Notes: generated by a model from the sequence alone, not told the origin. Positions 11,206-23,840 are shown, counted from the stretch's first letter. The stretch: 64,000 nucleotides of DNA from Botrytis cinerea B05.10 (GCF_000143535.2 NC_037324.1:434001-498000), one strand, 5' to 3'. Translations and numbers: made by a program.

Positions 11206-14028
11206 AGACGAGTTGGCTTGTGTGGGATTGTTTTGTTGGGTGTTAAGATGATTTCTGAAGGGCTGGATGTTTATAGCTAGATACTTAGTATGTATTCTGC
11301 TTGGGTTGAATAATGGTCTTTGTTACTGAGAGTGAGTTCTACTGCTTATATTTCCTCCTCTGTTTTTTAGGGGATATTTTTCTTTTTTTTCGGTCCTCTT
11401 CTCAAAGAGAATACCAAGTACTCGACTTCTCATTTAAATCGGTCCCGCATTTTACCTATCTCATTACTTCAACTTACCTAAAGTTCGCAAGCAGAGAAAA
11501 ATTAGACAATAAGCGCTGATGATGGCTCACTTGTATGTAAATGGCAAATATCTCAGCCCTATGTGTAAGCAGTGTTTTTGTCGGCAAAGGCTTAAGGACT
11601 GATGAGTAGAAATACTTCTTGGTGATGGGATTGGATTTTTTCTAGGTCTGATTAGTAGGTGCTTGTGTGTGATCGTTTAGATAGTGCATTATTTGAGGTG
11701 CATAGGAAGGATATAATGAGAAGGGGTTGTTAAGTAAAGTGATGGTGAGAACTTCGAGTAAAGGGTACTTGGTATTTTGACGACGGGGTTAGAGAAGTCT
11801 TGGGAGTGCAGGAGAGCTGATGATCGAGGTGTATTTCTGAACTAATTGATGTTTCTTGCGTTGGAAATGCTTATGGTGCGTGTGATAAGGAAAACACTGT
11901 GGCTCGGATGGTAGACGAGATGAGAAATGACGAGAGGACTGTTAGAGCCAGTTACGAAGAGGATGCGACTGTTGGTTGATTGGCAAGATAATGTGATGGG
12001 AGTTTAAACTAAGCTGCGTGGTGTTCAAGGGTCCTTTCGAGGTATCAGAAACTCTAGATAATGAGTACTAGTTCTTGAGGTTTTCTCTCGCATTAGGATT
12101 CTCCATAGTGAGGATCTAGTCGTCTGAGAAGGATTATAGCATGGAACATCTCTTCAGGAGAACACACGAAGCACTATAGACGAGATCAGTCCTATCCTTG
12201 GAAGTAGAACTCCATCATGGTAGTAAGAAGTAAGTTTTACTCTTCAAGAGAAGAATACTACGATTATTGAGGATTCCTGATACCGAGCAATTCACTGAGT
12301 ATATATGGCAGCGCAATTACTGTGCCAAAAGCACTCGCATCGCCCAAACAGACAACCAAGTGATAAAATCCAAAAATTTCCAAAGTAATTTGTTCGGGAA
12401 AAGAAGATTGGGGAATACACTCATTCTCTCCATCTCCTACGATTGAACTAATCTCGAGACCAAACATATCAAAGCAAAAGTCACTCTTGCAGAGCAAAAC
12501 AAGTATCAAGAAGAAGAACAGAACAGTTGATGAGTTCATCATCCAGGCCGTTACTATCGATGAAAAGTTTAGAATGTCTAAGAGCGAACTTGCAACCTCG
12601 TTTGAAAACGTTAGGAAAGTTCGTTTCATCACTACAGCGCGCATACCTTTTGACGTGTTCATATTATGTCACTATGATGATGATGCATCGAGATCTAGAT
12701 CTTGTAGAGACGCAGACGCAGATGTAGCTGTAGATGTATACACAATGGTAGGTAGTGAGCGAAGATCACATCACGCTGAAGATAGAAGATGTGATGCAAG
12801 TTCTTGTAAAAGAAGTCTTGTTTGATACTTAGGTATACCGATTGCACATTCTTGCCATCTCCTAGAACTTTCTAGTTAGGTACTATCTACTAGTATTCAT
12901 GTTTCATTTCCATTCATTTATTCATCTAGATGTTATACAAACAATCTTACAATTATCGATAATGAATATACCAACCACACTTCCCTCTTAAACCTCACAC
13001 CACCCCCTCATACAATTTTACAATTTCAATCCATCCCATCCCCATCCCCATCTTCTGCCACCAAATCTATCCCCCTTTTCCTATTCTCCCCCTTCCCCCC
13101 TCCCCCATCCACAGCCCCGCAAACCCAAAACCGTATCCCCTCCCCCTCCCACAAAATCCAATCAATCCATCCACCCACCAACCTACCATCTTCCATGTGC
13201 CATGTACCCCAGAAAATCATCTCCAATCTACCAACAGACTTTAATCTGCTAAATACACAAATCCCAACTCTCAATACCAATTCCATTCTATTCCAATCCA
13301 ATCCAATTCCCGCACTTTATGCTAAAATCACGGGTAAACAAATCCCTATCCAAATTCTCTACACCTTTCTTCTTTCCCTCCTCTTCCCTAGATTTAATCA
13401 AAAAAAAAAAAAAAAAAAAAAAAAAACAAGCACACACGCACACACGCACCATAACAAATCAAGGAGGTGAGCAAACGCACAAACAAATCCAAACCACCAA
13501 GATCCAACCATCCGAAATCCACCCAAACCCAGGATCCAAACCCAAGGAGAAAAAGGAAACCGATCCTACGGTCCTAAATCCCGAAACTCATTGAATACCA
13601 CCACCACCCAGCACACACCACACCACACACCCATCCTGAAAATTTGGGTCTCGTTCTCATTTTCAGTAGGGTATATGTGACATGTGGGCATGTGGCATGT
13701 GTGGAGATGATATTGTGATCTGGGGTGCATAGGCTAATAAATGATGGGGTGGAATGACATTCTTGCATTACATGGGGTAGATGGGTCGCGATGAACGGGT
13801 GAGGGTTTAGTAACAGGGAGTGAATTTTTGCAACAGGTATTTGGAATTGGGAAAATAGATTCAGATTCAGATTTAGATTTAGATTGTTGATTGGAAAGGT
13901 ATGTATGTACAATAGAATGAATATCTAGCAAAGAATAGAAGCGTAAATGTAAACTATGAACTTCAGAACCCGCCCACTATTTCTATTTGTTCTTCGCTGC
14001 GCATTCCTCTTTATCTATTCTCGGAAGC
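11206..14028. other. Intergenic 2.8 kb with simple repeats, no clear gene
   Basis: The left end is the promoter side of the small broken gene and the right end is the 3' flank of the CDH gene. Frames of 112-132 codons overlap head to tail at 12264-12825 on both strands and resemble no family. From about 12960 to 13640 the plus strand is strongly C/A-rich, with CCCATCCCCATCCCCATC-type runs, and contains a 27-base poly-A tract. Confidence 0.5.
13400..13450. repeat. 27-bp poly-A tract followed by CA/CG-rich microsatellite
   Basis: Bases 13400-13426 are all A. After CAAG comes an alternating CACACACGCACACACGCACC stretch. It sits inside an asymmetric C/A-rich region and could be a retroposed tail, but no retroelement is attached. 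Confidence 0.8.
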
Positions 14029-17000
14029 TCATAGACACTGTGTATTTTGTTAGTTGTACCATCCCATCTCATTACGCACAACGTGATGCCTAAAACTCGA
14101 AATGTAAACTTACCTGCCAATAATACGAATTTCCAACCGTACACTTATAAGGCGCGGCGCATGAACCACCCGTCGTGTAATTGAAACTGAGACCTCCGCA
14201 TTGTGCGTATCGTGGAAGCGCTTTGAGTGCAGGTAATGCGAGGATTTTCTGACTTGCGTGTTCGGCTGCGATGACTATGAGAGAGGAGGGGTTTGTGGAG
14301 GGCATGCCTGGGAATATTGATGCATCTGGATCTATCAGTGGATGCTTACTCACGAGGGAGATTGGAGATTTGGTTTGTAGATAAGACGAAAGAGATCATG
14401 AGAAATAGAATACATACCAACCACATGAATATTATCAGTGCCATAAACAAGCGCATTAAGATCAACCACAGAAGTACCCCCGGCTAATCCTGAATCCGTT
14501 CCCAACTTCGCAGTTCCTAGCCAATGGTTTGCTCTTCTCGCTCCAATATTTGCATATGTGAGCGGTACACTCGCCACGTACTGTGTGCCTGTCATCCCCG
14601 GTTTCGGATAGATGAATGTGAGATTCTTAACGGTTGAAAGTGCTGTTACCAAATGATCAATAGCTGTAGCTACTGCTGCAAGATCATACGTATTTCCCCA
14701 TGGCATGGTAGAAACGGACATTGTAAGACCCTTGCTGATTGTTGTGCGTCCTCGTGGACCGACTTGACCGCGGCCGAGATAAGAAGAGAGAGTCATGGCG
14801 GTAGAAACATCGCCTTCGACGCGGGCGGTCCATTGGATGGCACGGGGAATGCCATCGCCAGGAGTTATTTGTTCCCAGAACATGGGGCCTATGTCGGGAG
14901 CTGCTTGAGCAAGGGGACCGGTGCGTTTGGTTAGGTAGGAGGTCGCATCTGCGCTTATGGGCGTATTCCATGCTTCAACCCAGTCATAGTAGGAGATGTT
15001 CGGATGTGATATTTGTACATCGGTATTGAGATGATCGTCGAGATTATAGCCAACCGGTAGGTTGTACCAGTAGCTGGAATTGATCATTGTTGGTCCGTCG
15101 GTGGAGGTAAGGACTACGTTTAGTTGATCTGTGGGACCTATTCCACTTCTGAAAAGGAGCTTGGGAGTTCCAAAAGCCCCGGCTGATACTATGACTCGAC
15201 CTGTGACTGAAGTCAAGCTGACTACTCCTTGTCGGCCTCCATTATTTGTCGCTTCCACTTCTATACCTGTTGCATGTCCTCCATCACGAATGATCCTCTT
15301 AACACTAGTATTGAGCCACATGTGAAAGTTCGAACGCTTGTTTGCATCCACTAGATAGGTTGCTAGTGGGCCACCACGCTCTCCATTGATGTACATGTAT
15401 GGTGTATATGCAAATGTTCGATTCTTTTGAGCCGGTACACTGTTCGCCGTAACATTTGTCCAGCCAGCGTTCTTGAGACCACCTGCGACAATGTTATATC
15501 CTGATTGAAGATATAGCTTGCCATCCATTGAAGGGTGATCCGTGCCGGGAATCGTGCTGAAGACTCTCGAGGTGGCGGCTGCTACATCTTTTGACTGCCA
15601 TCCAGGAGGGAAATTGTAATCCCAATCTGATGGATCTGGATTCCACCATAATCCTGCATTGACAGCAGTACCTCCACCTAAAACGCACCCAGCCATTTGA
15701 TCGATATCATCACAAGCGACGCCAACAGACCCGCCGTGCCAGATCCTATTGCATTCTCCTGGAACATCAAACCACGTAAGATTGCTTCCAGCAAGCCACC
15801 CACTTTCGGGTCGAATTGCTAAGCATTGTTAGCGGATATAACATTGAGATTATTCTGATACTTACTCCCACCCCATCTAGCTGAAGAAGCAACCCCCTTT
15901 TCTATCAAGAGCACGGACTTTCCACTTTGCGCAAGTTTATCTGCCATCGGGACTCCTCCAGCCTAGAGCAAACGATTTTCAGTATGCGGAACCCAGCAGT
16001 CTCACAAAAAGGAACGATGACGTAACATGATGATTCTCTCTTATATGGCAAGAAAGTATTAGAAAAAGAAAATATACGCACCCCTCCGCCAACAACAATA
16101 TAATCATAGGATGTGGAAGTCGGTATCGGTGATGTAGAGTAAGTGGCCGTCGCAGTGGCTGTACCAGTGGTTGCTGTGATGGTAGCGGTCATCGAAGCCC
16201 ACTTTGAATAGGATGACTGAGTTGCAGAAGCCACCTTAATGGAAAACTCTCCCATGCCATTATTGTGCTCTGCAGCTATTAGTAAATGTATAACAACAGG
16301 TAGCAATAAAAGGAAACTGGATTGAAATTTTGACAAAATGTGCGAAATTGTCGTTAATAAATCCAAGAGATGTCAGATTAAACAAAATTCTTACGATATA
16401 GAACCGCATTAGCAGGATCAGAAGGGTTATCTGGAGCGCCAATGTTTTGAGCCCATCCGTACTCGAAGCCACCTGCCGATGTGCTGACATTGTATGCTGT
16501 TTGAGTTGGATCGTCGAACTTGAAGCAATTGGTACACTTGTAAACAAGCACCCAGTGTGTAGAATTTATTGAGGAGTAAAGCTGCGTTACGCTTGCAGAT
16601 CCGCCATATAGCACGGGCGTGGCATAGGAACTATTTAAAGTCTATTAGCTTATTGCCTACGATGATCATGGATGTAAATGTACAGAAAAGAACCTACCCA
16701 TAACGGAATGAAGTAATTATTTGGCCATTATAAGGCCAGGCAATCAACAGCAAATGTCCTGGCATTGCAGCACTGAGCTGTTGACCATGAACAACACCAC
16801 TCCATCCTGTACCGTTTGGAAGTGACCCAATCTTGTTTCAATTAGCTTTTGCAACATTGGACTAATGAACGGAACTCACAATCAAGCCAATGTAATCATA
16901 GGAGTCTGTAGTCAGTGCACTGGGTGGCAATGCCATTCCAAAGGTGTAGCCCCCTAGTGAAACCAATGAGAATTCCCCATCACCCACGATCGTGCCGTTA

Positions 17001-17197
17001 ACTTCGGTGCTTGTATAGAACGTAATACCAGTGTTTGGTTCGGTATAATAGCCATGTGCCGCGAAGTCTTGAGTTGATACCTCACGAACAGCTAAAAAAA
17101 TTGTTAAAATGTGTGCGCGAGTATACTACTTTTGGGTATAAAACCAACCATAAGAAGCAAGGGCAATGATGCCATAGAGTAGACCCGTGAGCCGCAT
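14029..17197 (-). CDS. CDH: Cellobiose dehydrogenase (haem-flavin, secreted, with CBM1)
   Basis: A secreted oxidoreductase that oxidises cellobiose and passes electrons through its haem domain, typically to lytic polysaccharide monooxygenases. The model is complement(join(14029..14037,14114..14331,14418..15818,15866..15962,16082..16275,16395..16630,16698..16831,16880..17091,17149..17197)), 849 residues. In order: signal peptide (1 to about 17); cytochrome domain (about 18-215) with Met69 in FGMALPP and His157 in STHW, followed by CxxC, as probable haem ligands; a Thr/Ala linker (about 220-260); a GMC flavin domain with the dinucleotide motif VVGGGAGG near 271-278, GGGTAVNAG, the catalytic His739 (NHWLG) and Asn788 (STNPS); and a C-terminal CBM1 (about 815-849). 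This is the ascomycete CBM1-bearing (class IIA) layout. The last exon is only 9 nt. It is transcribed away from SDH1. Confidence 0.93.
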
Positions 17198-19014
17198 ATT
17201 GGTACCTTTTCACAGAACTTTCTTGGGAGTGTACATAAGGAGAGATCTCAGAGAAAGTATTCTAACGTGGGCAGACGATCCTACCTATATACGGATTCAA
17301 GAAGGGCATTGCCATTAAAATGTCGTGACAAGTGACGGATAAGTTGAACCGATCTATTCGGCGGGAAATGGAGAAGTAACTCTTTTGGGGAAACAAAAAC
17401 AAAGAGCCAAGATTCTCCAGGTTCTGAAAGATAGACAGGCCAGTATCCGTTTGGTCGTTTGGGCAACATTTCTTACTCCTGTAAATTACACGGATGGTCT
17501 TCCCGGAGAACGTGATACGTGAAGGATGGAATTTTATTAAATACCAATATATTTTGATATAAGTCGGCAGCGTACAGACTTTCTGCCGGTATTCATCCTG
17601 TTCATCACATACTTTCAAAATGACCACGAGGTACTCTGCCGGCAAAAGTGTGGGGAAGAAGGCTTGACATCTTATAACCTGTGATATATGCAAGGGAATT
17701 CCGACCTCATTACCACGAGTGAAGAGAAGGATTGCAGTAGACTAACGTGCCAAGAAGGTAACAAATTATCCGCTTGACGCACTCCATGTTGCCGAGTGCT
17801 GGGGCATGAAACAGCCATAACATATTTTGTACCACTCAAATCATCCCAAATAAATGGTTCCAGAAGCACACATATATGATGTGTAATGGCAAGATGCAGG
17901 ATTGCCGTCTAGACGAGACTTCGAGCAAGCATCCGTGTGAATGAAGGCACAGTGCAGACTGTATGTGTAAGGAAATATTATACTATTAAATCAAGAGAAA
18001 GCAGATCTTCAAGCGTAGCGAGCTCTGGGGGCATGGGGCTTGCCGCCATGAATAGAAACGAATCAAACAATTGAAATGACGCTCCGCTGGTCCTCCGGAG
18101 GCCACTGCCGTGAAGGCAGAATAATAGGGAGATATTTCATCGTTCTGATTCGAAAATTACCTATTATGCTACAGTGTTGTGTGAGAGTACTAGAGCAGAG
18201 TTCCTCTTGGAAAGCGGCAAAAACTAATTCCGGTATTCGACAAAACCACTTGGTATTCTCCTTGTTGAATAGATTTGTTGTAAAGGGCGACTGCAGCTCG
18301 ATGCTTCCGATCCAGATGCTGCATATCACAACGTCGATGTCCTCAAGCTTACCAAAACATCAACATAAAAAGGTATGATGTTGGTGGTATCAGAGGCGAA
18401 GCTGTATTGTTGATGTTACTCGAGCATACCTTGGGGAAGGTCTCCACTTGAGGTGAGGGTCTTGCCGGTTTTTCCTTACCCCATTCCCGAATACGAAATT
18501 TACCTACATGCACATACAGAAAGGCCAAAACCACGTTGATCTTCTGTATGGAAATTGATAACAATTCGGCCCTCCAATATTTCTGGCCAAAAATTGGAGG
18601 AGATGATTCTCTTTCTCTTGCTTTATATGCAAGAGTCGTCTTGAAGATATCGAGCGCCTGACAAAATTATAATCATTTATTCTGTCAAAGGACTTCTTCA
18701 TCATGCTGCTGTTTTGCTAATTCTGGTCTACGTTTTTTTCCGGGTTTCGGCTACTGGTGGTCGGAACGTTCGATGAGAAGAATTGGAAATAGATTTATTT
18801 GATTGGTCCGATTGACCCAAATTCCTGACTAAGCAAGCATCGAGCCATCATCGCTATTGTTTAATCCCGAATTTGAAGATTTGGAAACGCCCTTGGACTA
18901 ACCTGAGTTGCCTCCATTGCCATTCTCGAAAAAGGTCCATAATAGAGAAAGATATTAATTCTGGTGTTGCACGCTCTTCTCCCCTCTTCTTCCTATCCAT
19001 AATATTTCTACACA
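17198..19014. promoter_or_regulatory. Divergent intergenic between CDH (-) and SDH1 (+)
   Basis: These 1.8 kb hold both promoters. No gene is seen; the frames present are short and unlike known proteins. A GC-rich repeat copy lies at 18011-18048. The final 60 bp before SDH1 are pyrimidine-rich (CTCTTCTCCCCTCTTCTTCC), typical of fungal leaders. Confidence 0.55.
18011..18048. repeat. 38-bp dispersed GC-rich repeat, copy 1
   Basis: AGCGTAGCGAG is followed by a G-run, TGGGG and CTTGCCGCCA. A second copy with the same arrangement lies at 39195-39232; about 30 of 38 positions agree by eye. It stands out from the AT-rich surroundings. Confidence 0.65.
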
Positions 19015-21275
19015 ATGTCTTCATTTGCTATGCGTAGATTCACATCTGGTCCTTCGGTATGTTCCACTCTCTAACCTCGGGCCCCGCGTTCGTGGTAAGG
19101 ACAGAAGAAGAAAAGAAGAACAACAATGCTAATCTTTTGGCCACGCTCGTAGTTCTCGAAGGCATTGAAGAATCAAACTAGATCTTTCTCATCGACGAGA
19201 CCTGCAGGTAGATCTGCCGCAACTCTGGATATTCAGACCATTGGCTAATATCTAATCTGCAGCTCGAATCATTACACATGCGCCACTGAGAGCAAAGGAA
19301 GCTTCGCCTTTCGTGAGCAATAAGTACCCAGTCGTTGTACGTATCTCGACTCTAATAGTGAAGGATGTTGTGTCTGATTATTTGGGGTAGGATCACGAAT
19401 ATGACGCTATTGTCATCGGTGCTGGAGGAGCAGGTTTAAGAGCAGCATTCGGTCTTGCCGAGGCTGGTTTCAACACTGCATGCATATCAAAGCTTTTCCC
19501 AACCCGATCACATACAGTAGCCGCGCAAGGAGGTATCAATGCTGCTCTGGGTAACATGCACGAGGACGATTGGAGATGGCACATGTACGATACCGTCAAG
19601 GGTTCAGATTGGTTGGGAGATCAAGATGCTATTCACTACATGACAAGAGAAGCGCCAGCATCTGTCATTGAGTTGGAGAACTACGGTTGCCCATTTTCAA
19701 GAACTGATGACGGCAAGATGTAAGGATGACTGGTAGCTCGTTTTTGGTATTATGCTAACAATGTTTATCTAGCTATCAACGTGCTTTCGGTGGTCAATCA
19801 CAAAAATTCGGAAAGGGTGGACAAGCATACAGATGTTGTGCAGCAGCTGACAGAACTGGACATGCACTTCTCCACACTCTCTACGGTCAATCTTTAAGAC
19901 ATAACACAAACTACTTCATCGAATATTTCGCACTCGACTTGATCATGGAGGATGGAGAATGTAAGGGTGTTATTGCATACAACCAAGAAGATGGTACCCT
20001 CCACAGATTCCGCGCACACAACACTGTCTTGGCCACCGGTGGTTACGGACGTGCCTACTTCAGTTGTACATCCGCACACACTTGTACTGGTGATGGAATG
20101 GCTATGGTTGCTCGTGCCGGATTACCTAACCAAGATCTTGAATTCGTTCAATTCCATCCTACTGGTATTTATGGCGCTGGTTGCTTGATTACTGAGGGTG
20201 CTCGTGGTGAGGGTGGATATCTCCTCAACTCCCAGGGTGAAAGATTTATGGAACGTTACGCACCAACTGCCAAGGATTTGGCTTCCCGTGACGTTGTCTC
20301 TAGATCAATGACCATGGAAATCAGAGATGGACGTGGTGTTGGTCCAGACAAGGATCACATCTATCTCCAACTCAGTCATCTTCCACCTGATGTTCTCCAC
20401 GAGCGTCTCCCAGGTATCTCTGAGACCGCATCCATTTTCTCTGGTGTCGACGTTACAAAGCAACCTATCCCAGTTCTTCCAACAGTCCACTACAACATGG
20501 GTGGTATTCCAACCAAGTACACTGGTGAGGTTCTCACTGTTGATGCTGAGGGTAAGGATCAAGTTGTACCAGGTCTCTTCGCATGTGGTGAAGCTGCTTG
20601 TGTTTCCGTACACGGTGCCAACCGTCTTGGAGCCAACTCACTTCTTGATTTGATTGTTTTCGGTCGTGCTGTATCCCACACTATTCGCGATAACTTCGAA
20701 CCAGGAATGCCACACAAGGAGATCAGTGCCGATGCTGGTGCTGAATCTATCAGTGTTCTTGACCAAATTAGAACTGCTGACGGTACCAAGAGCACACACG
20801 ATGTTCGTCTAGCCATGCAAAAGACTATGCAGACAGACGTCAGTGTGTTCAGAACTCAAGAGAGTTTGGATGAGGGTGTCACCAAGATTAACGCTGTTGA
20901 CCAAACATTCAAGGATATTAAGACTCAAGACAGAAGCATGATCTGGAACTCGGATTTGGTTGAGACTTTAGAATTGAGGAACTTGTTGACTTGCGCGTAT
21001 GTTTTCCCTGCGTATGCTTCCGAATCTTGACGAATTTTATACTAACTTGATATAGTGTTCAAACCGCCGAGGCAGCTGCCGCCAGAAAGGAATCTCGTGG
21101 AGCACATGCCCGTGAAGATTACCCAGAGAGAGATGACAAGGAATGGATGAAGCATTCTTTGACCTTCCAAAAGAAGCCACAAGGAAAGACTGATTTGACC
21201 TACAGAGCTGTCGTAGGCCACACCTTGGATGAGAATGAGTGCAAGGCTGTCCCACCTTTCAAGCGTGTATACTAA
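19015..21275 (+). CDS. SDH1: Succinate dehydrogenase flavoprotein subunit, mitochondrial complex II
   Basis: The FAD-binding catalytic subunit of complex II, oxidising succinate to fumarate in the inner mitochondrial membrane. The model is join(19015..19056,19153..19207,19263..19336,19391..19719,19773..20996,21056..21275), 647 residues, the usual length. The presequence is Arg/Ser-rich ([12 protein letters not shown], then [10 protein letters not shown]) and spread over three small exons. The Rossmann motif [12 protein letters not shown] is at about 65-76, and His98 in [10 protein letters not shown] is the residue that carries covalent FAD in this family. Further on are [10 protein letters not shown], the active-site region with [13 protein letters not shown], and the conserved C-terminal end PPFKRVY. 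Five introns lie mostly at the 5' end. A canonical AATAAA occurs at 21596-21601, about 320 bp after the stop. Confidence 0.97.
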
Positions 21276-22238
21276 ATGTTCAAATTTTGCGCATGGAGTA
21301 ATGGCTTAGGGTCTGGCTAGGGGTTACAGGGGTGCTTATATGACAAGCGACCGAGAAAAGGAAAGGCAAAGGTCGGAAGAGAAGAAGAAGGTCACTAAAG
21401 ATGAAAATGGATATGACTCCAAGATCAGGAATGGTCTATGAATCTTTGAGCTAGACACGAAAGGGGCATGGATTGTAGCATAGCTGGTTGGGAATTGGAG
21501 CGGATTAGTATGATATCTGGTGCTGTTGTTGTCTGCGGTTTTTTTCGGCGTGCCAACTTGTAGTACCCGTATATAAGGTGTTGTTGTGGTTGTCGAATAA
21601 AAATATCTTTACATGAATTTTGATACGGCTGCTAGTGAATGTGCTTGAACGTTGATGTTTTGAACCATAATCCTATTTGGTCATCGGTAGTTTAAGGGGT
21701 TGAGAGATAGTTTCTGTTATTACACTTGCGACTTCCTCTTCAATTTAGAGGTCCTTTGTTGTAACAAGAGCCAAGAGTAGAGTCACATGTCAGATGGCGG
21801 ATGGTCAAACAAGGTAGTTTCAACCGAGGAGATGTGGTGGGGGAGCAATTCCGGAATGCGGGATTGTTCGGTAATGGATTGAGCTAGAGGAAAGGGAATG
21901 GGGGATGATGTACGGAGGGGCAACTAACTAATAAACATGTATTTTTATTGATGCCGATCAATTGATCATTTGGAGTATTGAGTGACGGTAACGATATTTA
22001 TGTTGAATGAACTTTGTTGTATCTTGGTATTTCGATTGCTCGATCGTATGGTATTAGTTGTCTGAAGAACAACCTCTGGAAGAACTGTATACTTATGTGT
22101 ATAGCTTGATTTACTTGGCTATATTGGATGTCATAAACCATAAGATTATACTATCTCATCACTTCATTCAAATAATCCTTCGATAACTCAATATCATACT
22201 CTTATTAGCCTTGTCTAAACACCGGAATACATCATACC
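21276..22238. other. Intergenic: SDH1 3' UTR and promoter of the next gene
   Basis: No gene is seen. AATAAA at 21596-21601 is a likely poly-A signal for SDH1. The sequence before 22239 is AT-rich with CATCACTTCATTC-type leader sequence. Confidence 0.6.
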
Positions 22239-23840
22239 ATGACCTCGAGCGATTCAAAGGAGAAAGGGAAGGCTCCTGATATGTCTCCTGCTTCTGCTTC
22301 CTCTACAGCTGCACCTCCAGCGCAGACAATCTCAAACGACACACCCAGTCGACAAGACGAACAGCCGACTCCCTCTCTCTTCAACCGCATCGGTGCTTCG
22401 GCAGCGGGATTGGGTCGAGATGTTTTCGCGGGGAGTGCTGGTGTTGGGGGAGATCGATTGAGGAGTGATGCGCAGGGGTTACTTGCATCGATCGGGAATG
22501 GGAAGGGGGGTGCGAGTATGGATGCGGGTGGCAATTCAGGGTATACGCAAATGCACGCCGGAAATTCTGGGTTCTTGGATGGTTCTTCTTCGATCTCTAG
22601 AGGAAATGGAAATGCTCTTGGAATGAGGAGCTCGGGAATTACGGGTACTAGCGATGTCCAAGGAACTGGAGGAAGTGGAGATTTGAATGGGAATGGTGTG
22701 GGAGGGGGCGAAAGATCGAGATGGATACAGCAGAGCGAGAGTGAATTTTCTGAGTTTTTGGATGGCGTTCCTTCTCTTACTCCTGCGGGCGATTCTGACT
22801 TTGAGGCTGGCCATATGGAATCTTTTAACGGGTTACCCACGAACAATTTGCAAGCCGTGCAGGGAGATCAATTTCAACATGGCGTTCTTCCTGCGCCTAC
22901 CGGTGTTTTTTCGAATCCAGTGGGGAACCAAGCTTTCGAAGACTCATGGAGTCAAGCTGCACGAGAAATTGATAATCAGCATAGTGCTCGCTCTGGGCCT
23001 CGCGCTGTAAATACACAAGGACCGGTGGTCTATCATTTCGAGCCACTACCAGCCTGGAACCCAGATAATTTGACAGCAGCTGAATTTCGTCAAAAAGCTA
23101 TGGATACGATCACCCGTGAAAAGGCCGAGTACATGAATACCTATTACCAAGGCGCGTCCGTGCAAGAACAAGAAAGTAGAGATGGAGACGAAGTTCGCAA
23201 CTTGTTATCTCGAATTGGAGAAGCTTCTTTCGATGATGAGATTACTGGGATGAATCAGGAATTGAGCGAGACGGAAATAGAGGGAGATGAAATGAAGGCT
23301 TATGAGGGGGAGTGGTTGGGTATGAGTTCTGTGGAACGGGATAGGATTATACGGGTTACGAGGGATTTGTTTCCGGAGGAAGTGAAGAATGAAGTGGGGG
23401 TGATACATGGAGCTATTGATGCGGAGAATCCGTTGAATCTTCTTCCTTTGCATGAGAGAGAAGCGGAGCAGAGGTGGAGAGGAGAGAGGGAAAGAGAAAG
23501 ACAGAGAGAAGAAGAAGATGACGATGATGAGTTTGAAGGCGAGATATTAAATTTCCCAGGAACTGAATGGAGAGTGAGGAAAGAAAAGAAAAATGGAGAG
23601 AAGGAACATGGAAAAGGAAAGGAAGTGTGGAAAAGTGATTGGGAAGGTGTACTTAAAGGGTACACTGATGAAGTTTGGGGGGGATTATTACCTCTAGTCA
23701 GAGAAGCGAGAGAGGAATTGAAAGCCGAAGAGGAGAAGAGTGACGGAGGTAAAGGAGGAGGAAACGAGAAGGGAAATCTAAAAGCACTGAGACGACTAGG
23801 TGCCGTGTTGGGACATTTGAGAGGGTTGAATATTCAGTGA
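22239..23840 (+). CDS. Unrecognised acidic/low-complexity protein, 533 residues
   Basis: A single uninterrupted frame of 533 codons from the ATG at 22239. I do not recognise a family. Residues 1-160 are Gly/Ser/Ala-rich and probably disordered, with a short motif WIQQSESEFSEFLDG near 164-178. Residues about 270-430 are more hydrophilic and helical, including a segment around ERDRIIRVTRDLFPEEV. A strongly charged run (ERERERQREEEDDDDEFEG) follows, then a C-terminal helical part ending in LGAVLGHLRGLNIQ. No signal peptide or membrane segment is visible. The long open frame, the spaced Trp/Phe motif and normal codon usage support a real gene. A long antisense frame at 22232-22846 is a shadow of the GC-rich N-terminal part. 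Confidence 0.75.
   Translation: MTSSDSKEKGKAPDMSPASASSTAAPPAQTISNDTPSRQDEQPTPSLFNRIGASAAGLGRDVFAGSAGVGGDRLRSDAQGLLASIGNGKGGASMDAGGNSGYTQMHAGNSGFLDGSSSISRGNGNALGMRSSGITGTSDVQGTGGSGDLNGNGVGGGERSRWIQQSESEFSEFLDGVPSLTPAGDSDFEAGHMESFNGLPTNNLQAVQGDQFQHGVLPAPTGVFSNPVGNQAFEDSWSQAAREIDNQHSARSGPRAVNTQGPVVYHFEPLPAWNPDNLTAAEFRQKAMDTITREKAEYMNTYYQGASVQEQESRDGDEVRNLLSRIGEASFDDEITGMNQELSETEIEGDEMKAYEGEWLGMSSVERDRIIRVTRDLFPEEVKNEVGVIHGAIDAENPLNLLPLHEREAEQRWRGERERERQREEEDDDDEFEGEILNFPGTEWRVRKEKKNGEKEHGKGKEVWKSDWEGVLKGYTDEVWGGLLPLVREAREELKAEEEKSDGGKGGGNEKGNLKALRRLGAVLGHLRGLNIQ

Noticed and set aside
12264..12825. Overlapping 112-132-codon frames on opposite strands
   Set aside because: Neither has recognisable domains; their mutual overlap suggests chance openness.
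22232..22846. 204-codon antisense frame over the 533-residue protein
   Set aside because: Shadow of a GC-rich coding region; the sense frame is longer and ends naturally.
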